Shown piece after piece: positions 1 to 9,501 of a stretch of DNA of 64,000 nucleotides. The notes beneath the pieces are model-generated. The model saw nothing but the letters and a program-made list of their open reading frames with translations, made no database searches and was not told the origin of the DNA. The stretch is from Rhizobium sp. ZPR4 (GTDB lineage: Bacteria > Pseudomonadota > Alphaproteobacteria > Rhizobiales > Rhizobiaceae). The stretch is taken from positions 806,001 through 870,000 of the forward strand of contig NZ_CP157967.1 of NCBI RefSeq assembly GCF_040215725.1, given 5' to 3'. The number at the start of each line of letters is the position of its first letter. Positions within the stretch are counted from its first letter, which is position 1. Position numbers and translations under genes: made by a program.

Positions 1-324
1 GAGGCTCGCAAGACCCTGTCCTTTGGCCGCATCTATCGGCAAGGCATCATGGTCTCGCTACTCAACCCGAAGGTCGCGATCTTTTTTCTAGCGTTCCTGC
101 CGCAATTCGTTGTCGAAGGCGCCGGCCCGGTCTGGGCGCAGCTGCTACTGCATGGCAGCCTGATCATCGTTGTCGCCGCCTTCATCGAGCCGCCGCTCAT
201 TCTGCTCGGCGGCCGCCTGAGCGAAGTTCTCCGACGCAATCGCAGCTTCGGCCTGTGGCTTGATCGCGGTCTCGGCTCGCTGTTCGTCGCCCTCGGCGTC
301 CGGCTGGCGATCATGGATCGCTGA
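1..324 (+). CDS. LysE/RhtB-family amino-acid exporter, C-terminal part (gene cut by window edge)
   Basis: The frame is open from base 1 to the TGA at 322-324, giving 107 residues with no start inside the window, so the 5' part of the gene lies to the left. The segment GRIYRQGIMVSLLNPKVAI followed by FFLAFLPQFV is the hallmark of the LysE/RhtB exporter family: a conserved N-P-K in a membrane segment of an inner-membrane amino-acid effluxer. Three hydrophobic helices are visible in the fragment, including a last one near LFVALGVRLAI. The substrate cannot be predicted. It faces alr, and 46 bp separate the two stop codons. Confidence 0.85.
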   Translation, partial: EARKTLSFGRIYRQGIMVSLLNPKVAIFFLAFLPQFVVEGAGPVWAQLLLHGSLIIVVAAFIEPPLILLGGRLSEVLRRNRSFGLWLDRGLGSLFVALGVRLAIMDR

Positions 325-370
325 AACAGTTCGAGGAATGGCGCTGCGACTTCCTGCCGGAAGCCGGGGG

Positions 371-1534
371 CTATTCTTCGGTCTCTTCCGAGATATACCG
401 GCGTTCGTGCCGCAGTCCCATGCTCGTCAGCATCTCGTAGCCGATCGTTCCGGCCGACCTTGCCGCCTCGTCGACGGAGACGTTATTGCCGAAAAGCTCG
501 ATATAGTCGCCGGCACGGACAAGGTTGTCAGGCAGGTCGGTGACGTCGAAAATGGTGAGGTCCATGGTGATGCGGCCGGCAACAGGCACCTTGTGACCGG
601 CAATGAAGCCGTGACCGCCGGTGATACCGGTTTGGCGCAGCGGCACGCCGCCGCTCGACTGACTGCGCATATAGCCATCGGCATAGCCGGCCGATACGAC
701 CGCCAGCCGGCTGTCTCGGGTCAATTGTAATGCGCGGCCATAGCCGACGGTTTCGCCTGCCTTGACCGAGCGCGTCTGGATGATCCGCGCTTCCGCCGTT
801 GCAACCGGCCGCATCGGATTGGCCATGCCGGGAACCGCCTCGCCGCCATAAGTCGCGATCCCGGGACGGGTCAGATCGAAATGATAGTCCTGTCCGAGAA
901 AGATGCCGGCTGAATTGGCAAGGCTCGCTTCGATGCCCTCGAAGGCCGTGCTGACCTTGCGGAAAGCCTCGAGTTGCTGCTTGTTCATCGCATTGGCGGG
1001 ATCATCACCGCAGGCGAGGTGGCTCATGACGAGAACGGGCGAGAAGCTTGCCGGACGGGAGACGTCATCGGCAAGCGCGATCGCATCATCCATAGGCAGG
1101 CCGAGTCGGTTGAAGCCCGTATCGACCTGCAGCGCGCAGGGATAATCGCCATATTCCGATAGCACAGCCATCCAGAAGGTCAGTTGTTCTTCCGAAGCGA
1201 TGACGGGCACGAGATCGTTTTCGAAGAACCGGCGCTCCATGCCGGGCCAAATACCGCTCAGGACGAAGATGCGCGCCTCGGGCGCATAGAGCCGCAAGGT
1301 TGCGCCTTCATCCGCGGTAGCGACGAAGAAGTCGCGCGCGCCGGCAGCGTAAAGCGTTTCGCCGACATCCTCGATCCCCAGCCCGTAGGCATCGGCCTTG
1401 ACGACGGCCGACGTGCGGGCCTTGCCGGAGCGACGGGCCAGGTCGCGCCAGTTTTCGACGAGCGCGCCGAGATCGACTGTCAGCCGCAGACCGGCAGAAG
1501 CAAAAGCATCATCGTCATTGAAAGTATCTGTCAT
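371..1534 (-). CDS. alr: Alanine racemase
   Basis: Interconverts L- and D-alanine with pyridoxal phosphate, supplying D-Ala for peptidoglycan. The 387-residue length is normal. The PLP-binding lysine is K46 in SAVVKADAYGLG, and the second catalytic base is Y284 in VSAGYADGY; the N-terminal TIM barrel and C-terminal beta domain are both complete. The start is an ATG at 1534. In rhizobia alr usually lies close to dnaB; here both are on the minus strand with a GNAT gene on the opposite strand between them, so alr must have its own promoter in the 230-bp gap at 1535-1764. Confidence 0.97.
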   Translation of the reverse strand: MTDTFNDDDAFASAGLRLTVDLGALVENWRDLARRSGKARTSAVVKADAYGLGIEDVGETLYAAGARDFFVATADEGATLRLYAPEARIFVLSGIWPGMERRFFENDLVPVIASEEQLTFWMAVLSEYGDYPCALQVDTGFNRLGLPMDDAIALADDVSRPASFSPVLVMSHLACGDDPANAMNKQQLEAFRKVSTAFEGIEASLANSAGIFLGQDYHFDLTRPGIATYGGEAVPGMANPMRPVATAEARIIQTRSVKAGETVGYGRALQLTRDSRLAVVSAGYADGYMRSQSSGGVPLRQTGITGGHGFIAGHKVPVAGRITMDLTIFDVTDLPDNLVRAGDYIELFGNNVSVDEAARSAGTIGYEMLTSMGLRHERRYISEETEE

Positions 1535-1764
1535 GGAGCTGCCTGAACAACGAGGTGGCCGGGGGTGATTTGGTTGTGGCCAGGATAATGATCATCGATG
1601 AAAAGAAAAAGTGCTGCGGCGCACATATGCGGAATTGGGAAGAAGCTGCCACTACATTTTTGGCAGCGGTTTCGCGCCGATGGCGGACATTGCGAGCTCT
1701 ACGAAAATCCGCCTATACGAAAATGCGTAATGTGCATGTGTGATCTCTAACGAGTGGTTGCAAG

Positions 1765-2265
1765 ATGATAATTATTCGCGACGAAGAGCCGTCAGACGCG
1801 CCGGAAATCAACGACCTTACGGTAAGAGCCTTCAAGCCCATGGCCTTCAGCGATGGCAGCGAAGCGCCGATCATACGCCGGCTTCGACAGGCCGGCGACC
1901 TTGAAGTGTCGTTGGTCGCGGAGGAAAATGGCGCAATCATCGGACATGTTGCTTTCTCTCCGGTCACAATCAATGCTGTCCACGGTGGCTGGTTTGGACT
2001 TGGGCCTATTGCGGTAGAGCCGGACCGCCAGCGAGCGGGTATCGGCAAGTCCCTCGTCGCCAAGGGGATTGATGCCCTCAAGCAACGCGGCGCAGCCGGA
2101 GTAGCGCTCATCGGCAATCCGAAAATCTACAGCCGTTTTGGCTTCGAAAGCGATGGGCAGCTCACTTATAAGGACGTGGAGCCTCGCTTCGTTCAGAGGA
2201 TCGTCTTTTTCGGCCCTGCTCCGAGGGGAGAGCTACGCTTCGCAGATGCGTTTGAAAATCCATAG
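1765..2265 (+). CDS. GNAT-family N-acetyltransferase (YhbS-like)
   Basis: A 166-residue single-domain acetyltransferase. The acetyl-CoA site is visible as GLGPIAVEPDRQRAGIGKSL (about residues 73-92), with the Q/R-x-x-G-x-G pyrophosphate loop, followed by the NPKIYSRFGF segment typical of the YhbS subgroup. The acceptor substrate is unknown. It runs opposite to both flanking genes (alr and dnaB) and so looks like a single-gene insertion into an otherwise collinear pair. No strong Shine-Dalgarno precedes the ATG. It ends 105 bp before the dnaB stop, in a convergent arrangement. Confidence 0.85.
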   Translation: MIIIRDEEPSDAPEINDLTVRAFKPMAFSDGSEAPIIRRLRQAGDLEVSLVAEENGAIIGHVAFSPVTINAVHGGWFGLGPIAVEPDRQRAGIGKSLVAKGIDALKQRGAAGVALIGNPKIYSRFGFESDGQLTYKDVEPRFVQRIVFFGPAPRGELRFADAFENP

Positions 2266-2370
2266 CCTTTGCGAAATTGCCGCTTGCGGCCATCGGCCAC
2301 TTTGAGGCCGAAAGATGCCGTCCGATGGCGTTTGCCATAGGTTGGGTCCATGCGCCGCCAAGTGCCTCCG

Positions 2371-3867
2371 TCAATGTTCCTCATATTGGATGAACGAGGA
2401 ATCGGCGAGATCGGCAAAGCGGGTGAATTCCGACTGAAAGGCGAGCTTCACCGTGCCCGTCGGCCCGTGACGCTGCTTGGCGATAATGACGTCGGCCGTA
2501 CCCTTCACGCGGTCGAACAGGGCTTCCCATTCCCCATATTTCGGATCGTTCGGATCGCGCGGCTCCTGGTTCTTCACGTAATATTCCTCACGGAACACGA
2601 AGAGTACCACGTCAGCGTCCTGCTCGATCGAGCCGGATTCACGAAGGTCGGAGAGCTGAGGCCGCTTGTCGTCGCGGCTTTCGACCGCACGCGAGAGCTG
2701 GGAGAGCGCGATGATCGGCACGTTCAATTCTTTGCCGAGCGCCTTCAAGCCGGTGGTGATCTGGGTGATTTCCTGTACGCGATTCTCGTTCGACTTTCCC
2801 GAGCCGGTCATAAGCTGCACGTAGTCGACCACCAGAACGTCGAGACCGCGCTGGCGTTTCAGGCGTCGTGCACGCGCGGAAAGCTGGGCGATGGAGATGC
2901 CGCCGGTCTGGTCGATATAGAGCGGCACTTTCTGCATCATCATCGAGCAGGCCACCAGCTTTTCGAAATCGGCATCGTTGATGTCGCCGCGGCGGATCTT
3001 CGACGAGGAAACTTCCGTCTGCTCGGAGATGATACGGGTGGCGAGCTGTTCCGACGACATTTCCAGCGAGTAGAAGCCGACGACGCCGCCGTTCTTCGCC
3101 TTGGTCGAACCGTCTGCCTGCACTTCGCCTTCGAAGGCCGCGGCGATGTTATAGGCGATATTGGTGGCAAGCGATGTCTTGCCCATGCCGGGACGACCGG
3201 CAAGGATGATCAAGTCGGAGCGCTGTAGGCCGCCCATCTTGCTGTCCAGCGAATGAATGCCGGTGGAGATGCCCGAGAGGCCGCCATCGCGCTCCTTGGC
3301 CACGGCTGCCATGTCGATCGCAAGCGCCACGGCATCGTTGAACGACTGGAAACCGCCGTCGTAGCGGCCGTTTTCCGCAAGCTCGAACAGCCGGCGCTCC
3401 GTATCCTCGATCTGTGTCTGCGGCGGCATGTCGAGCGGCGCGTCATAGGCGATATTGACCATATCCTCGCCGATGGTGATCAGCGCGCGGCGCAGCGCCA
3501 GATCATAGATGGCGCGGCCGTAGTCTTCCGCATTGATGATCGACACGGCTTCGACGGCGAGGCGGGCGAGATATTGCGCAACCGTCATGTCGCCGACCTT
3601 CTCGTCCGCCGGCAGGAAGCTCTTGACGGTCACCGGATGCGCCGTCTTGCCCATGCGGATGATGTCGCCTGCAACTTCGAAGATCTTTCGGTGCAGAGGC
3701 TCATAAAGATGAATCGGCTTCAGGAAGTCGGAGACGCGGTAATAGGCATCGTTATTGACGAGGATGGCACCGAGCAGAGCCTGTTCCGCCTCGATGTTAT
3801 TGGGCGCTTCGCGATAGTGCTGGTCGGTGGGAGCAATGGCGGCGAGCTTGCGCGCAGCTTCGTTCAT
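2371..3867 (-). CDS. dnaB: Replicative DNA helicase DnaB
   Basis: Hexameric 5'-3' helicase that unwinds the fork and recruits primase. The N-terminal DnaB domain begins with REAPNNIEAEQALLGAIL; the RecA-like domain shows Walker A GRPGMGKTSLA, Walker B LDVLVVDYVQLM and the late motif SGSIEQDADVVLFV. I chose the ATG at 3867 (MNEAARKL, 498 residues); an in-frame ATG at 3882 would add MKRWK but lacks a Shine-Dalgarno, while the 3867 start has a weak purine-rich GAAGAG upstream. No intein is visible. Its promoter must lie in the 3868-4216 gap. Confidence 0.96.
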   Translation of the reverse strand: MNEAARKLAAIAPTDQHYREAPNNIEAEQALLGAILVNNDAYYRVSDFLKPIHLYEPLHRKIFEVAGDIIRMGKTAHPVTVKSFLPADEKVGDMTVAQYLARLAVEAVSIINAEDYGRAIYDLALRRALITIGEDMVNIAYDAPLDMPPQTQIEDTERRLFELAENGRYDGGFQSFNDAVALAIDMAAVAKERDGGLSGISTGIHSLDSKMGGLQRSDLIILAGRPGMGKTSLATNIAYNIAAAFEGEVQADGSTKAKNGGVVGFYSLEMSSEQLATRIISEQTEVSSSKIRRGDINDADFEKLVACSMMMQKVPLYIDQTGGISIAQLSARARRLKRQRGLDVLVVDYVQLMTGSGKSNENRVQEITQITTGLKALGKELNVPIIALSQLSRAVESRDDKRPQLSDLRESGSIEQDADVVLFVFREEYYVKNQEPRDPNDPKYGEWEALFDRVKGTADVIIAKQRHGPTGTVKLAFQSEFTRFADLADSSFIQYEEH

Positions 3868-4216
3868 TTTCCATCTCTTCATGCTTTAGGGTGTCGACTG
3901 GTTTGCGACGATCCGATGTCATGGTCAACCGTGCAAATGGGTGTCCACCCGGAGTGGGGCAAATAGGCCTGGCCTATCAACGTTTTTCCACTCGTCCACA
4001 GGGACAGATTTCCGCCACGTAAAAAATCTCTTGTGGCCACTTTGCAACGAAAAGATCGACACACGAATCACATATGCAAACCATCCGTGGGGAATATTTT
4101 AGCCGGGTCTTTCGCCGTGTACATCAATTGTTGCGGCTATCCTGCTTGAAAAACTGGGAAAATCCGGGTATTCCCTTTGAATTAGGGTAGGATGCTAATA
4201 GTATAAAGTTGCAATA
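3868..4216. other. Divergent intergenic region dnaB / marR
   Basis: 349 bp without a credible gene. It must hold the dnaB promoter (leftward) and the promoter of the marR-emrB-emrA operon (rightward). Visible structure: a perfect inverted repeat ATAGGCC-T-GGCCTAT at 3962-3976, near the dnaB side, and an AT-rich stretch at 4170-4215 just before marR. The latter contains TTTGAATTAGGGTAGG at 4176-4191, a 16-mer found again upstream of acpP (14932-14947). MarR proteins usually repress their own operon from a dyad in this position, but I see no clear dyad directly at the marR start. Confidence 0.6.
4176..4191 (+). promoter_or_regulatory. 16-nt motif shared with the acpP upstream region (copy 1)
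   Basis: TTTGAATTAGGGTAGG, 25 bp before the marR ATG; the match continues as GATG here and GGATG at the acpP copy. Same orientation relative to the downstream gene in both places. The function is unknown: it could be a -35-like promoter element or a regulator site. Confidence 0.35.
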
Positions 4217-4660
4217 ATGCCAGGTGCGCCATCAAGACAAGAACTCTTCGACGACCTTTCCGCGTTCAATCGCAAGCTGAGGGCAGCGTTTGACGCCCTC
4301 GTTCGCGAACACGGCATGACGCTCTCCCGCGCAAGGGTTTTTCGCAAACTCTCCCGCCGGGACGGGATCAACCAGAGGGAGCTTGCCGACGAGCTGGAGC
4401 TGGAAACGCCGACGCTCGTGCGCATCCTTGATGCCATGGAGGCGCAGAATTTCATCGAGCGCCGTGCTGCGATATCCGATCGCCGTGCCAAGCAGATTTT
4501 CATGACGGAATCCGGAAAAGTCGTCGCCGCCGAGGTCGAGGCTCTTGCCACCAGTGTACGCGCAGATATCTTGGAAGGGATTTCGGACGAGGATGTCGGC
4601 ATGGCACTCAAGGTTATCCGCGCCATGACTGCCAATCTTCAGAATATCGGCAAATCATGA
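4217..4660 (+). CDS. MarR-family transcriptional regulator of the adjacent efflux operon
   Basis: 147 residues, the standard MarR size. The winged helix-turn-helix is seen in INQRELADELELETPTLVRI (about 53-72), with the recognition helix in the TPTLVRILDAME part and the wing around DRRAKQIFM (the conserved D-x-R beta hairpin). It lies 8 bp upstream of the emrB-like gene on the same strand, so it is the first gene of a marR-emrB-emrA operon and probably a ligand-responsive autorepressor. The ligand is unknown. The ATG at 4217 lacks a clear Shine-Dalgarno. Confidence 0.9.
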   Translation: MPGAPSRQELFDDLSAFNRKLRAAFDALVREHGMTLSRARVFRKLSRRDGINQRELADELELETPTLVRILDAMEAQNFIERRAAISDRRAKQIFMTESGKVVAAEVEALATSVRADILEGISDEDVGMALKVIRAMTANLQNIGKS

Positions 4661-4668
4661 GGTAGCGC

Positions 4669-6315
4669 ATGAGCGGTGAGCCAGGCCCGGTCGCCAACGC
4701 GGAAGCCAACGCCGTTCCTGCCGCTCCACCGCCTATGCCGGGCTGGAAAGTGCCGCTCTATATTGCGGCATCGGTCATGTTCTTCTTGACCCAGGGCCTG
4801 GGTCTCAATCTCGCCTTCGCCAATCTCACGCAGATCCAGGGAACCATTGCGGCAACGACCACAGAGTCCGCATGGCTCTCCGCCGCCTATATGGCGCCCA
4901 ATGTCAGCCTCGCCATCGCGCTGGTGAAGATCCGTCTCCAATATGGCGTGCGCAATTTCGCCGAGGTCAGCATTCTCGGCTTCGTGCTCGCCTCGCTGCT
5001 CAATCTCTTCGTTTCCGATCTGCATTCGGCGATTGTCGTCCGTTTCCTGAGCGGCATCGCCGGCGCACCGCTCTCGACGCTCGGCTTCCTTTATATGCTG
5101 GAGGCTTTCGAGCCGGCGAAGAAGATGACGATCGGCGTTAGCCTGGCGATGATGAATACGCTGCTTGCTGCGCCCATCACTCGCCTCGTATCGCCCTCGC
5201 TGCTGGATTATGGCGAATGGCGCGGCCTCTACACGCTTGAAATGGCATTGGCGTTGCTGGTCATGCCGATCATCTACCTGCTGCCGCTGACGCCGCCGCC
5301 GCGTGTCAAGGTCATCGTCCTGGGCGATATCTTCAGCTATCTCCTTGTGGCGATCGGTTTCGGCTGTCTGGCTGTCGCCCTGTCGGTCGGGCGCCTCTAC
5401 TGGTGGCTGGAGGTGCCATGGCTCGGGGTCGTCTTGGCGATTGCCGTCGCGTCCCTGACCATCGCCATCGTCGTCGAATTGAGACGCTCGACGCCTCTGA
5501 TCGACGTTCGCTGGCTGCTTCGGCCGGAAATTCTGCATCTGACGGCGATCCTTTTGATCTTCCGCATCATTGCGGCCGAGCAGACTTCGGTCGTCATGAC
5601 CTTTTATCAGAACGCGGTCGGACTGCTCTACGATCAGCTCTCCATGCTCTATTGGATCATCCTGGCCTTCTCCGTCATCGGTGGTCTCATCTGTACCGTG
5701 TTCATGAGCTATGGCTTCAGCTGGCAGATCCAGTTCGTCGCGCTTATCCTGATGGGGGTGGGCGCGCTGATGGATTCGCAGGTAACGAACCTGACCCGTC
5801 CCGAGCAGATGTATCTCAGCCAGGCGCTGGTCGCGGCCGGCGCGGCGCTTTTTCTGCCGCCATCCATGTCGGAGGGTTTCAAGGCCGCCATCACCAAAGG
5901 GCCGCCTTATCTGGTGACCTTCTTCGTCGTCTTCACCTTTACGCAGAGCATAGGTGGTCTCATCGGCTCGGCCTTTTACGGTACGCTGATCACCATTCGC
6001 GAAAAGTTCCATTCCGCCGTGCTGACCGAACGCGTGCTGCTGACCGATCCGCATGTGGCCGAGCGCGTCAGCCAGCTTTCATCCTCCTATGGCAAAGTGA
6101 TTGGCGACAGCGCGCTTCTGAAGGGAGAGGGGGTGGCGCTACTCGGCGCGCAGGTCAGCCGCGAGGCCAACATGCTTGCCTATGGGGATGCATTTTTCGT
6201 CGCCGCCGTGATCGCCTTCCTTTCCCTTGCCGGCCTATCAATCCATGTTCTCTTCCGCTTCGTCAGGGCTCGCCTGGCCGACGATCGGTTGCAGGTCGTG
6301 ACATCTAACCAATGA
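4669..6315 (+). CDS. MFS multidrug transporter, DHA2/EmrB-type
   Basis: 548-residue integral membrane protein with many hydrophobic helices, consistent with the 14-TM DHA2 drug:proton antiporter family. After a Pro/Ala-rich cytoplasmic N-terminus (about 1-25) the first helix is YIAASVMFFLTQGLGLNLAF; the segment ESAWLSAAYMAPN and the following loop match the EmrB/FarB group. It is followed by a HlyD/EmrA partner 17 bp downstream, which would link it to the outer membrane in a tripartite pump. Substrates cannot be read from sequence; control by the upstream MarR protein is inferred from position. Confidence 0.88.
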   Translation: MSGEPGPVANAEANAVPAAPPPMPGWKVPLYIAASVMFFLTQGLGLNLAFANLTQIQGTIAATTTESAWLSAAYMAPNVSLAIALVKIRLQYGVRNFAEVSILGFVLASLLNLFVSDLHSAIVVRFLSGIAGAPLSTLGFLYMLEAFEPAKKMTIGVSLAMMNTLLAAPITRLVSPSLLDYGEWRGLYTLEMALALLVMPIIYLLPLTPPPRVKVIVLGDIFSYLLVAIGFGCLAVALSVGRLYWWLEVPWLGVVLAIAVASLTIAIVVELRRSTPLIDVRWLLRPEILHLTAILLIFRIIAAEQTSVVMTFYQNAVGLLYDQLSMLYWIILAFSVIGGLICTVFMSYGFSWQIQFVALILMGVGALMDSQVTNLTRPEQMYLSQALVAAGAALFLPPSMSEGFKAAITKGPPYLVTFFVVFTFTQSIGGLIGSAFYGTLITIREKFHSAVLTERVLLTDPHVAERVSQLSSSYGKVIGDSALLKGEGVALLGAQVSREANMLAYGDAFFVAAVIAFLSLAGLSIHVLFRFVRARLADDRLQVVTSNQ

Positions 6316-6332
6316 GGATATGAAATAGCTCC

Positions 6333-7400
6333 ATGTCGAGGCTCGTTCGCTCCCCAATCGAAGTCATCGCCGTTCTCGCCGGTGTCGGCGGCGTCATGCT
6401 GGTGCTCTATGCATGGCATCTGCCGCCGTTCAAAACCTCGGTCGAGACCACAGACGACGCCTATGTCAAAGGCTATGTCACGACCATCAGCCCGCAGGTC
6501 AGCGGCTATATCACCGACGTGCCGATCAAGGACTACAAGCTCGTGAAGGAGGGCGATGTGCTCGCCCAGATCGATAACCGCATCTACAAACAGAAGGTGG
6601 CGCAGGCGCACGCCACGCTGGATGGACAGAAGGCGGCGCTCGCCAATTCGCAGCAGCAGGAGCAGGCCGCGAAGGCCGGCATCGTCTCTAGTCAGGCGCA
6701 GATCGATAGCGCCAACGCGGCGCTGAAACGTGCCCAGCTTGCCGCCGATCGCGTAACCACGCTGGTTTCCAGGGGCGTGTCGACGACGAGCGATTCCGAA
6801 CAGGCGCAGGCGACGCTGCAGCAGGCAGAGGCATCGGTCAATCAAGCGAAGGCGGCACTTGACGTCTCGCAGCAGAACCTGACGACGATCATCGTCAACC
6901 GTGCTTCGCTGGAGGCTGGCGTCAGCGGTGCGGAGGCTGCCGTGCAGCTTGCCGATATCGATCTCGACAATACGACGATCAGGGCGCCGCAGGACGGTCG
7001 TGTCGGGGAAGTCGGTGTGCGCCTCGGCCAATATGTGACGCCCGGCACGCAGCTGATGAACCTGGTCCCAAAAGACGTCTGGGTCATCGCCAATTTCAAG
7101 GAAACGCAACTTGACGGCATGAAGCTCGATCAGCCCGCGACGATCTCCGTGGATGCGCTCGGGCATCGCGAGATCAAGGGCCGCATCCAGCGTTTCTCTC
7201 CAGCTGCGGGCTCGGAATTTGCCGTGATCAAACCCGACAACGCCACAGGCAATTTCACCAAGGTCGCCCAGCGTCTCGGCGTCAGGGTCAAGATCGAGGA
7301 TGGGCAGCCTCTGGCGGATCAGTTGGCGCCCGGCATGTCCGTCGTCGTTTCGATCGACAAGGATTCGGCTGCATTGCCGGAGCCCAAGACCGGTGACTGA
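6333..7400 (+). CDS. HlyD/EmrA-family membrane fusion protein
   Basis: 355 residues: one N-terminal membrane anchor (about 9-27), the signature TTDDAYVKGYVTTISPQVSG (lipoyl half-motif), a long alpha-helical hairpin rich in Gln/Ala (about 85-195), the second lipoyl half (DNTTIRAPQDGRVGEVGVR) and a beta-barrel domain. This is the periplasmic adaptor for the EmrB-like transporter just upstream. No outer-membrane TolC-type gene is in the window, so a shared TolC elsewhere is likely. A strong bidirectional terminator follows at 7431-7464. Confidence 0.92.
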   Translation: MSRLVRSPIEVIAVLAGVGGVMLVLYAWHLPPFKTSVETTDDAYVKGYVTTISPQVSGYITDVPIKDYKLVKEGDVLAQIDNRIYKQKVAQAHATLDGQKAALANSQQQEQAAKAGIVSSQAQIDSANAALKRAQLAADRVTTLVSRGVSTTSDSEQAQATLQQAEASVNQAKAALDVSQQNLTTIIVNRASLEAGVSGAEAAVQLADIDLDNTTIRAPQDGRVGEVGVRLGQYVTPGTQLMNLVPKDVWVIANFKETQLDGMKLDQPATISVDALGHREIKGRIQRFSPAAGSEFAVIKPDNATGNFTKVAQRLGVRVKIEDGQPLADQLAPGMSVVVSIDKDSAALPEPKTGD

Positions 7401-7430
7401 TTGAAAGACCTTTATACCTTGCAGGCAAAC

Positions 7431-7464
7431 AAAAAAGCCTGGGTCGGAAGACCCAGGCTTTTTT
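7431..7464. terminator. Bidirectional intrinsic terminator between emrA-like gene and rplI
   Basis: Perfect 15-bp arms (7431-7445 and 7450-7464, A6GCCTGGGTC and its complement) around a GGAA tetraloop, with A6 on one side and T6 on the other. It serves the convergent emrA-like (+) and rplI (-) transcripts. Confidence 0.93.
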
Positions 7465-7493
7465 CATTCGCAATCACGAAAAAGGCTTGAGGA

Positions 7494-8072
7494 TCAAGCT
7501 TCTTCGTCGCCGTCGCGCTCAGCTTCCGGATCGAAGAAGTCTTCCGGACGCAGAGCGTCTTCGTCAACGCCGTAGATGGCGTCGGCGGAGGTGAGGGTTT
7601 CACCCTTGGACTGACGTTCTGCTTCTTCAGCGGAACGGGCAACGTTGAGCTCGACGTTGATTTCGACTTCGGAGTGAAGCGCGATGGCAACCTGGTGCAG
7701 GCCGATGGCCTTGATCGGCGTGTTCAGGTGAACCTGGCTGCGGCCGATGTTGAAGCCTTCGGCAGCGAGGATTTCGACGACGTCACGAGCGGCGACCGAG
7801 CCGTAGAGCTGGCCGGTTTCGCCAGCCGAGCGAACGACGATGAAGGACTTGCCGCCGAGAACGTCGGCAACCTTCTGTGCTTCGCTCTTGCGCTCGAGGT
7901 TACGAGCTTCGAGCGTGGCGCGCTCGGCTTCGAAACGGGCCTTGTTGGCGGCGTTGGCGCGCAGTGCCTTACCAAGCGGCAGCAGGTAGTTACGAGCAAA
8001 GCCGTCACGAACCTTGACGGTTTCGCCCATCTGGCCGAGCTTGGAGATGCGTTCGAGGAGAATGACTTCCAT
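7494..8072 (-). CDS. rplI: 50S ribosomal protein bL9
   Basis: 192 residues. The N-terminal domain is canonical ([20 protein letters not shown], then [12 protein letters not shown]) and a connecting helix and C-terminal domain follow. The start is the ATG at 8072, preceded by AAAGGAAC; a long open frame upstream of this overlaps the DUF2232 gene and is not coding. Compared with the roughly 150 residues of enterobacterial L9, there is an extra acidic tail of about 40 residues ([20 protein letters not shown]). Last gene of rpsF-rpsR-DUF2232-rplI, 20 bp after the DUF2232 stop. Confidence 0.97.
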   Translation of the reverse strand: MEVILLERISKLGQMGETVKVRDGFARNYLLPLGKALRANAANKARFEAERATLEARNLERKSEAQKVADVLGGKSFIVVRSAGETGQLYGSVAARDVVEILAAEGFNIGRSQVHLNTPIKAIGLHQVAIALHSEVEINVELNVARSAEEAERQSKGETLTSADAIYGVDEDALRPEDFFDPEAERDGDEEA

Positions 8073-8092
8073 TTTCGTTGTTCCTTTCGATA

Positions 8093-9091
8093 TCAGATTT
8101 TCGTGTCTTGTTTGGGTGTGTCGGCATTCTTGTTCGGGGTGAGCGATATCGCCTTGCGGGTATCGTAGAGGCCGAGAACGAGAATGATTAAGAGCGGCAG
8201 CGTCAGCAGGAAGGTCATCAGGTAGCAGATGATCAGCACCGGCAGGCGCCAATCCTTGCCGCGGGTCCGGTAATGCAGCGATGCAAAGCCGGAAACGATG
8301 AAGCCCGCGCCGAAGGCACCGAGCACGGCGGCGGCAATGAGGCCGAGGACACCGCCGAAGAAGATGGCGACGATCGCCACGAGAAAGACGAAGATCGCAT
8401 TGCGGTTCATGCGCAGCGCCGAGGGGATATCTTCGCGTGGGCGAAGATTGTGGCTCGAAGCCGCGACGATGCGGGTCGCGACATAATAGGCGGCGAGCAG
8501 CATCATGACCCAGATCATGCCCCAGGCGATCGGGATCATGTAGAGCATCAGCGACTTCATCTTCGCGATCGCAACCGGATTGAGTTGAAGATCGGGAGAC
8601 TGCTGGTTCACCGCTGTGATGTAGGCGTCGACGACCTGGCCCACGAGATCGGCGCCGTAGCCCATGACCGCGCCGGCGACGATGATGACGACCGCGGCGA
8701 GACCGCACAGGTGCAGCATGATGTCGGAGAGCGGATACCAGGCCATCAGATTATCCGGCCCGCCGAGTTCAGAGGCGGGACGCGCCAGATTGGCGAGATG
8801 GCTGAGCCATGCGGGGATCAGCGTCAGCAGCAGGACAAACAGCCCGAAATAGATCGAGGGCCCGATGATCGTGCCGACGATGCCGGCCGCCGCGACGGCG
8901 ACGATGACGGCCATATTGCCCCAGCCGAGGCCGACGATCAGGATCGGAAGAGCGGAAAGCGCGCCGAACAGGATGAACAGCAATGGCTGCACCGTCGCGC
9001 CATACACGAGTAGGGCGGCGGTCAGACCGGCGAGCGCGCCGATGCCAAGCTCTTTTGCGTTCAACTTCTTCACGTCGCTGTCCTGCTTCAT
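8093..9091 (-). CDS. DUF2232 (YybS-like) polytopic membrane protein
   Basis: About 332 residues with roughly eight hydrophobic segments (for example [17 protein letters not shown] near the N-terminus and [17 protein letters not shown] helices at the end); no catalytic motif is seen. Proteins of this family are encoded between rpsR and rplI in many alphaproteobacteria, and the function is not established. I chose the ATG at 9091 ([16 protein letters not shown]); an in-frame ATG at 9148 would add 19 residues that are not typical. Neither start has a strong Shine-Dalgarno. The gap to rpsR (149 bp) is larger than elsewhere in the operon. Confidence 0.8.
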   Translation of the reverse strand: MKQDSDVKKLNAKELGIGALAGLTAALLVYGATVQPLLFILFGALSALPILIVGLGWGNMAVIVAVAAAGIVGTIIGPSIYFGLFVLLLTLIPAWLSHLANLARPASELGGPDNLMAWYPLSDIMLHLCGLAAVVIIVAGAVMGYGADLVGQVVDAYITAVNQQSPDLQLNPVAIAKMKSLMLYMIPIAWGMIWVMMLLAAYYVATRIVAASSHNLRPREDIPSALRMNRNAIFVFLVAIVAIFFGGVLGLIAAAVLGAFGAGFIVSGFASLHYRTRGKDWRLPVLIICYLMTFLLTLPLLIILVLGLYDTRKAISLTPNKNADTPKQDTKI

Positions 9092-9240
9092 GATCGAGCA
9101 GTTAGAGGATGCCTTCGCCACACGGGCCTGAAAGCTTATCCCCAACATGGGGTTTCAAGGTTCCGATCCGCGCCCATCGCGAAAGGGAGAAGGGAAGGCA
9201 TCGCTGCCTTCCCTCTTAATTCATTCTGCGTCGGTCGCTA

Positions 9241-9489
9241 TTAGGCGACGACGTAGGGCAGCAGGCCGAGGAAACGGGCGCGCTTGATCGCCTGGGCGAG
9301 TTCGCGCTGCTTCTTCTGGGAAACGGCCGTGATGCGGGACGGAACGATCTTGCCGCGCTCGGAAATGTAGCGCTGCAGGAGACGGACGTCCTTGTAGTCG
9401 ATGCGCGGCGCATTGGCGCCCGAGAACGGGCAGGTCTTGCGGCGGCGATGGAACGGACGGCGGACCGGTGCGGAGGAAACTTCAGACAT
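9241..9489 (-). CDS. rpsR: 30S ribosomal protein bS18
   Basis: 82 residues with the conserved core [20 protein letters not shown], then [18 protein letters not shown] and [19 protein letters not shown]. The start is the ATG at 9489, backed by AAGGAGAT seven bases upstream; the TTG two codons before it is not needed. S18 binds S6 and helix h22/h23 of 16S rRNA; its gene follows rpsF by 12 bp. Confidence 0.98.
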   Translation of the reverse strand: MSEVSSAPVRRPFHRRRKTCPFSGANAPRIDYKDVRLLQRYISERGKIVPSRITAVSQKKQRELAQAIKRARFLGLLPYVVA

Positions 9490-9501
9490 TCTCAAATCTC
9501 C

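Noticed and set aside
1555..1743. 62-residue plus-strand open frame in the alr/GNAT gap
   Set aside because: No Shine-Dalgarno, no similarity, ends inside the GNAT promoter region.
4639..6054. 471-residue minus-strand open frame
   Set aside because: Antisense to the EmrB-like gene; low-complexity polar composition.
8073..8708. Upstream extension of the rplI frame
   Set aside because: It overlaps the DUF2232 gene in another frame; bL9 begins at the Shine-Dalgarno-backed ATG at 8072.
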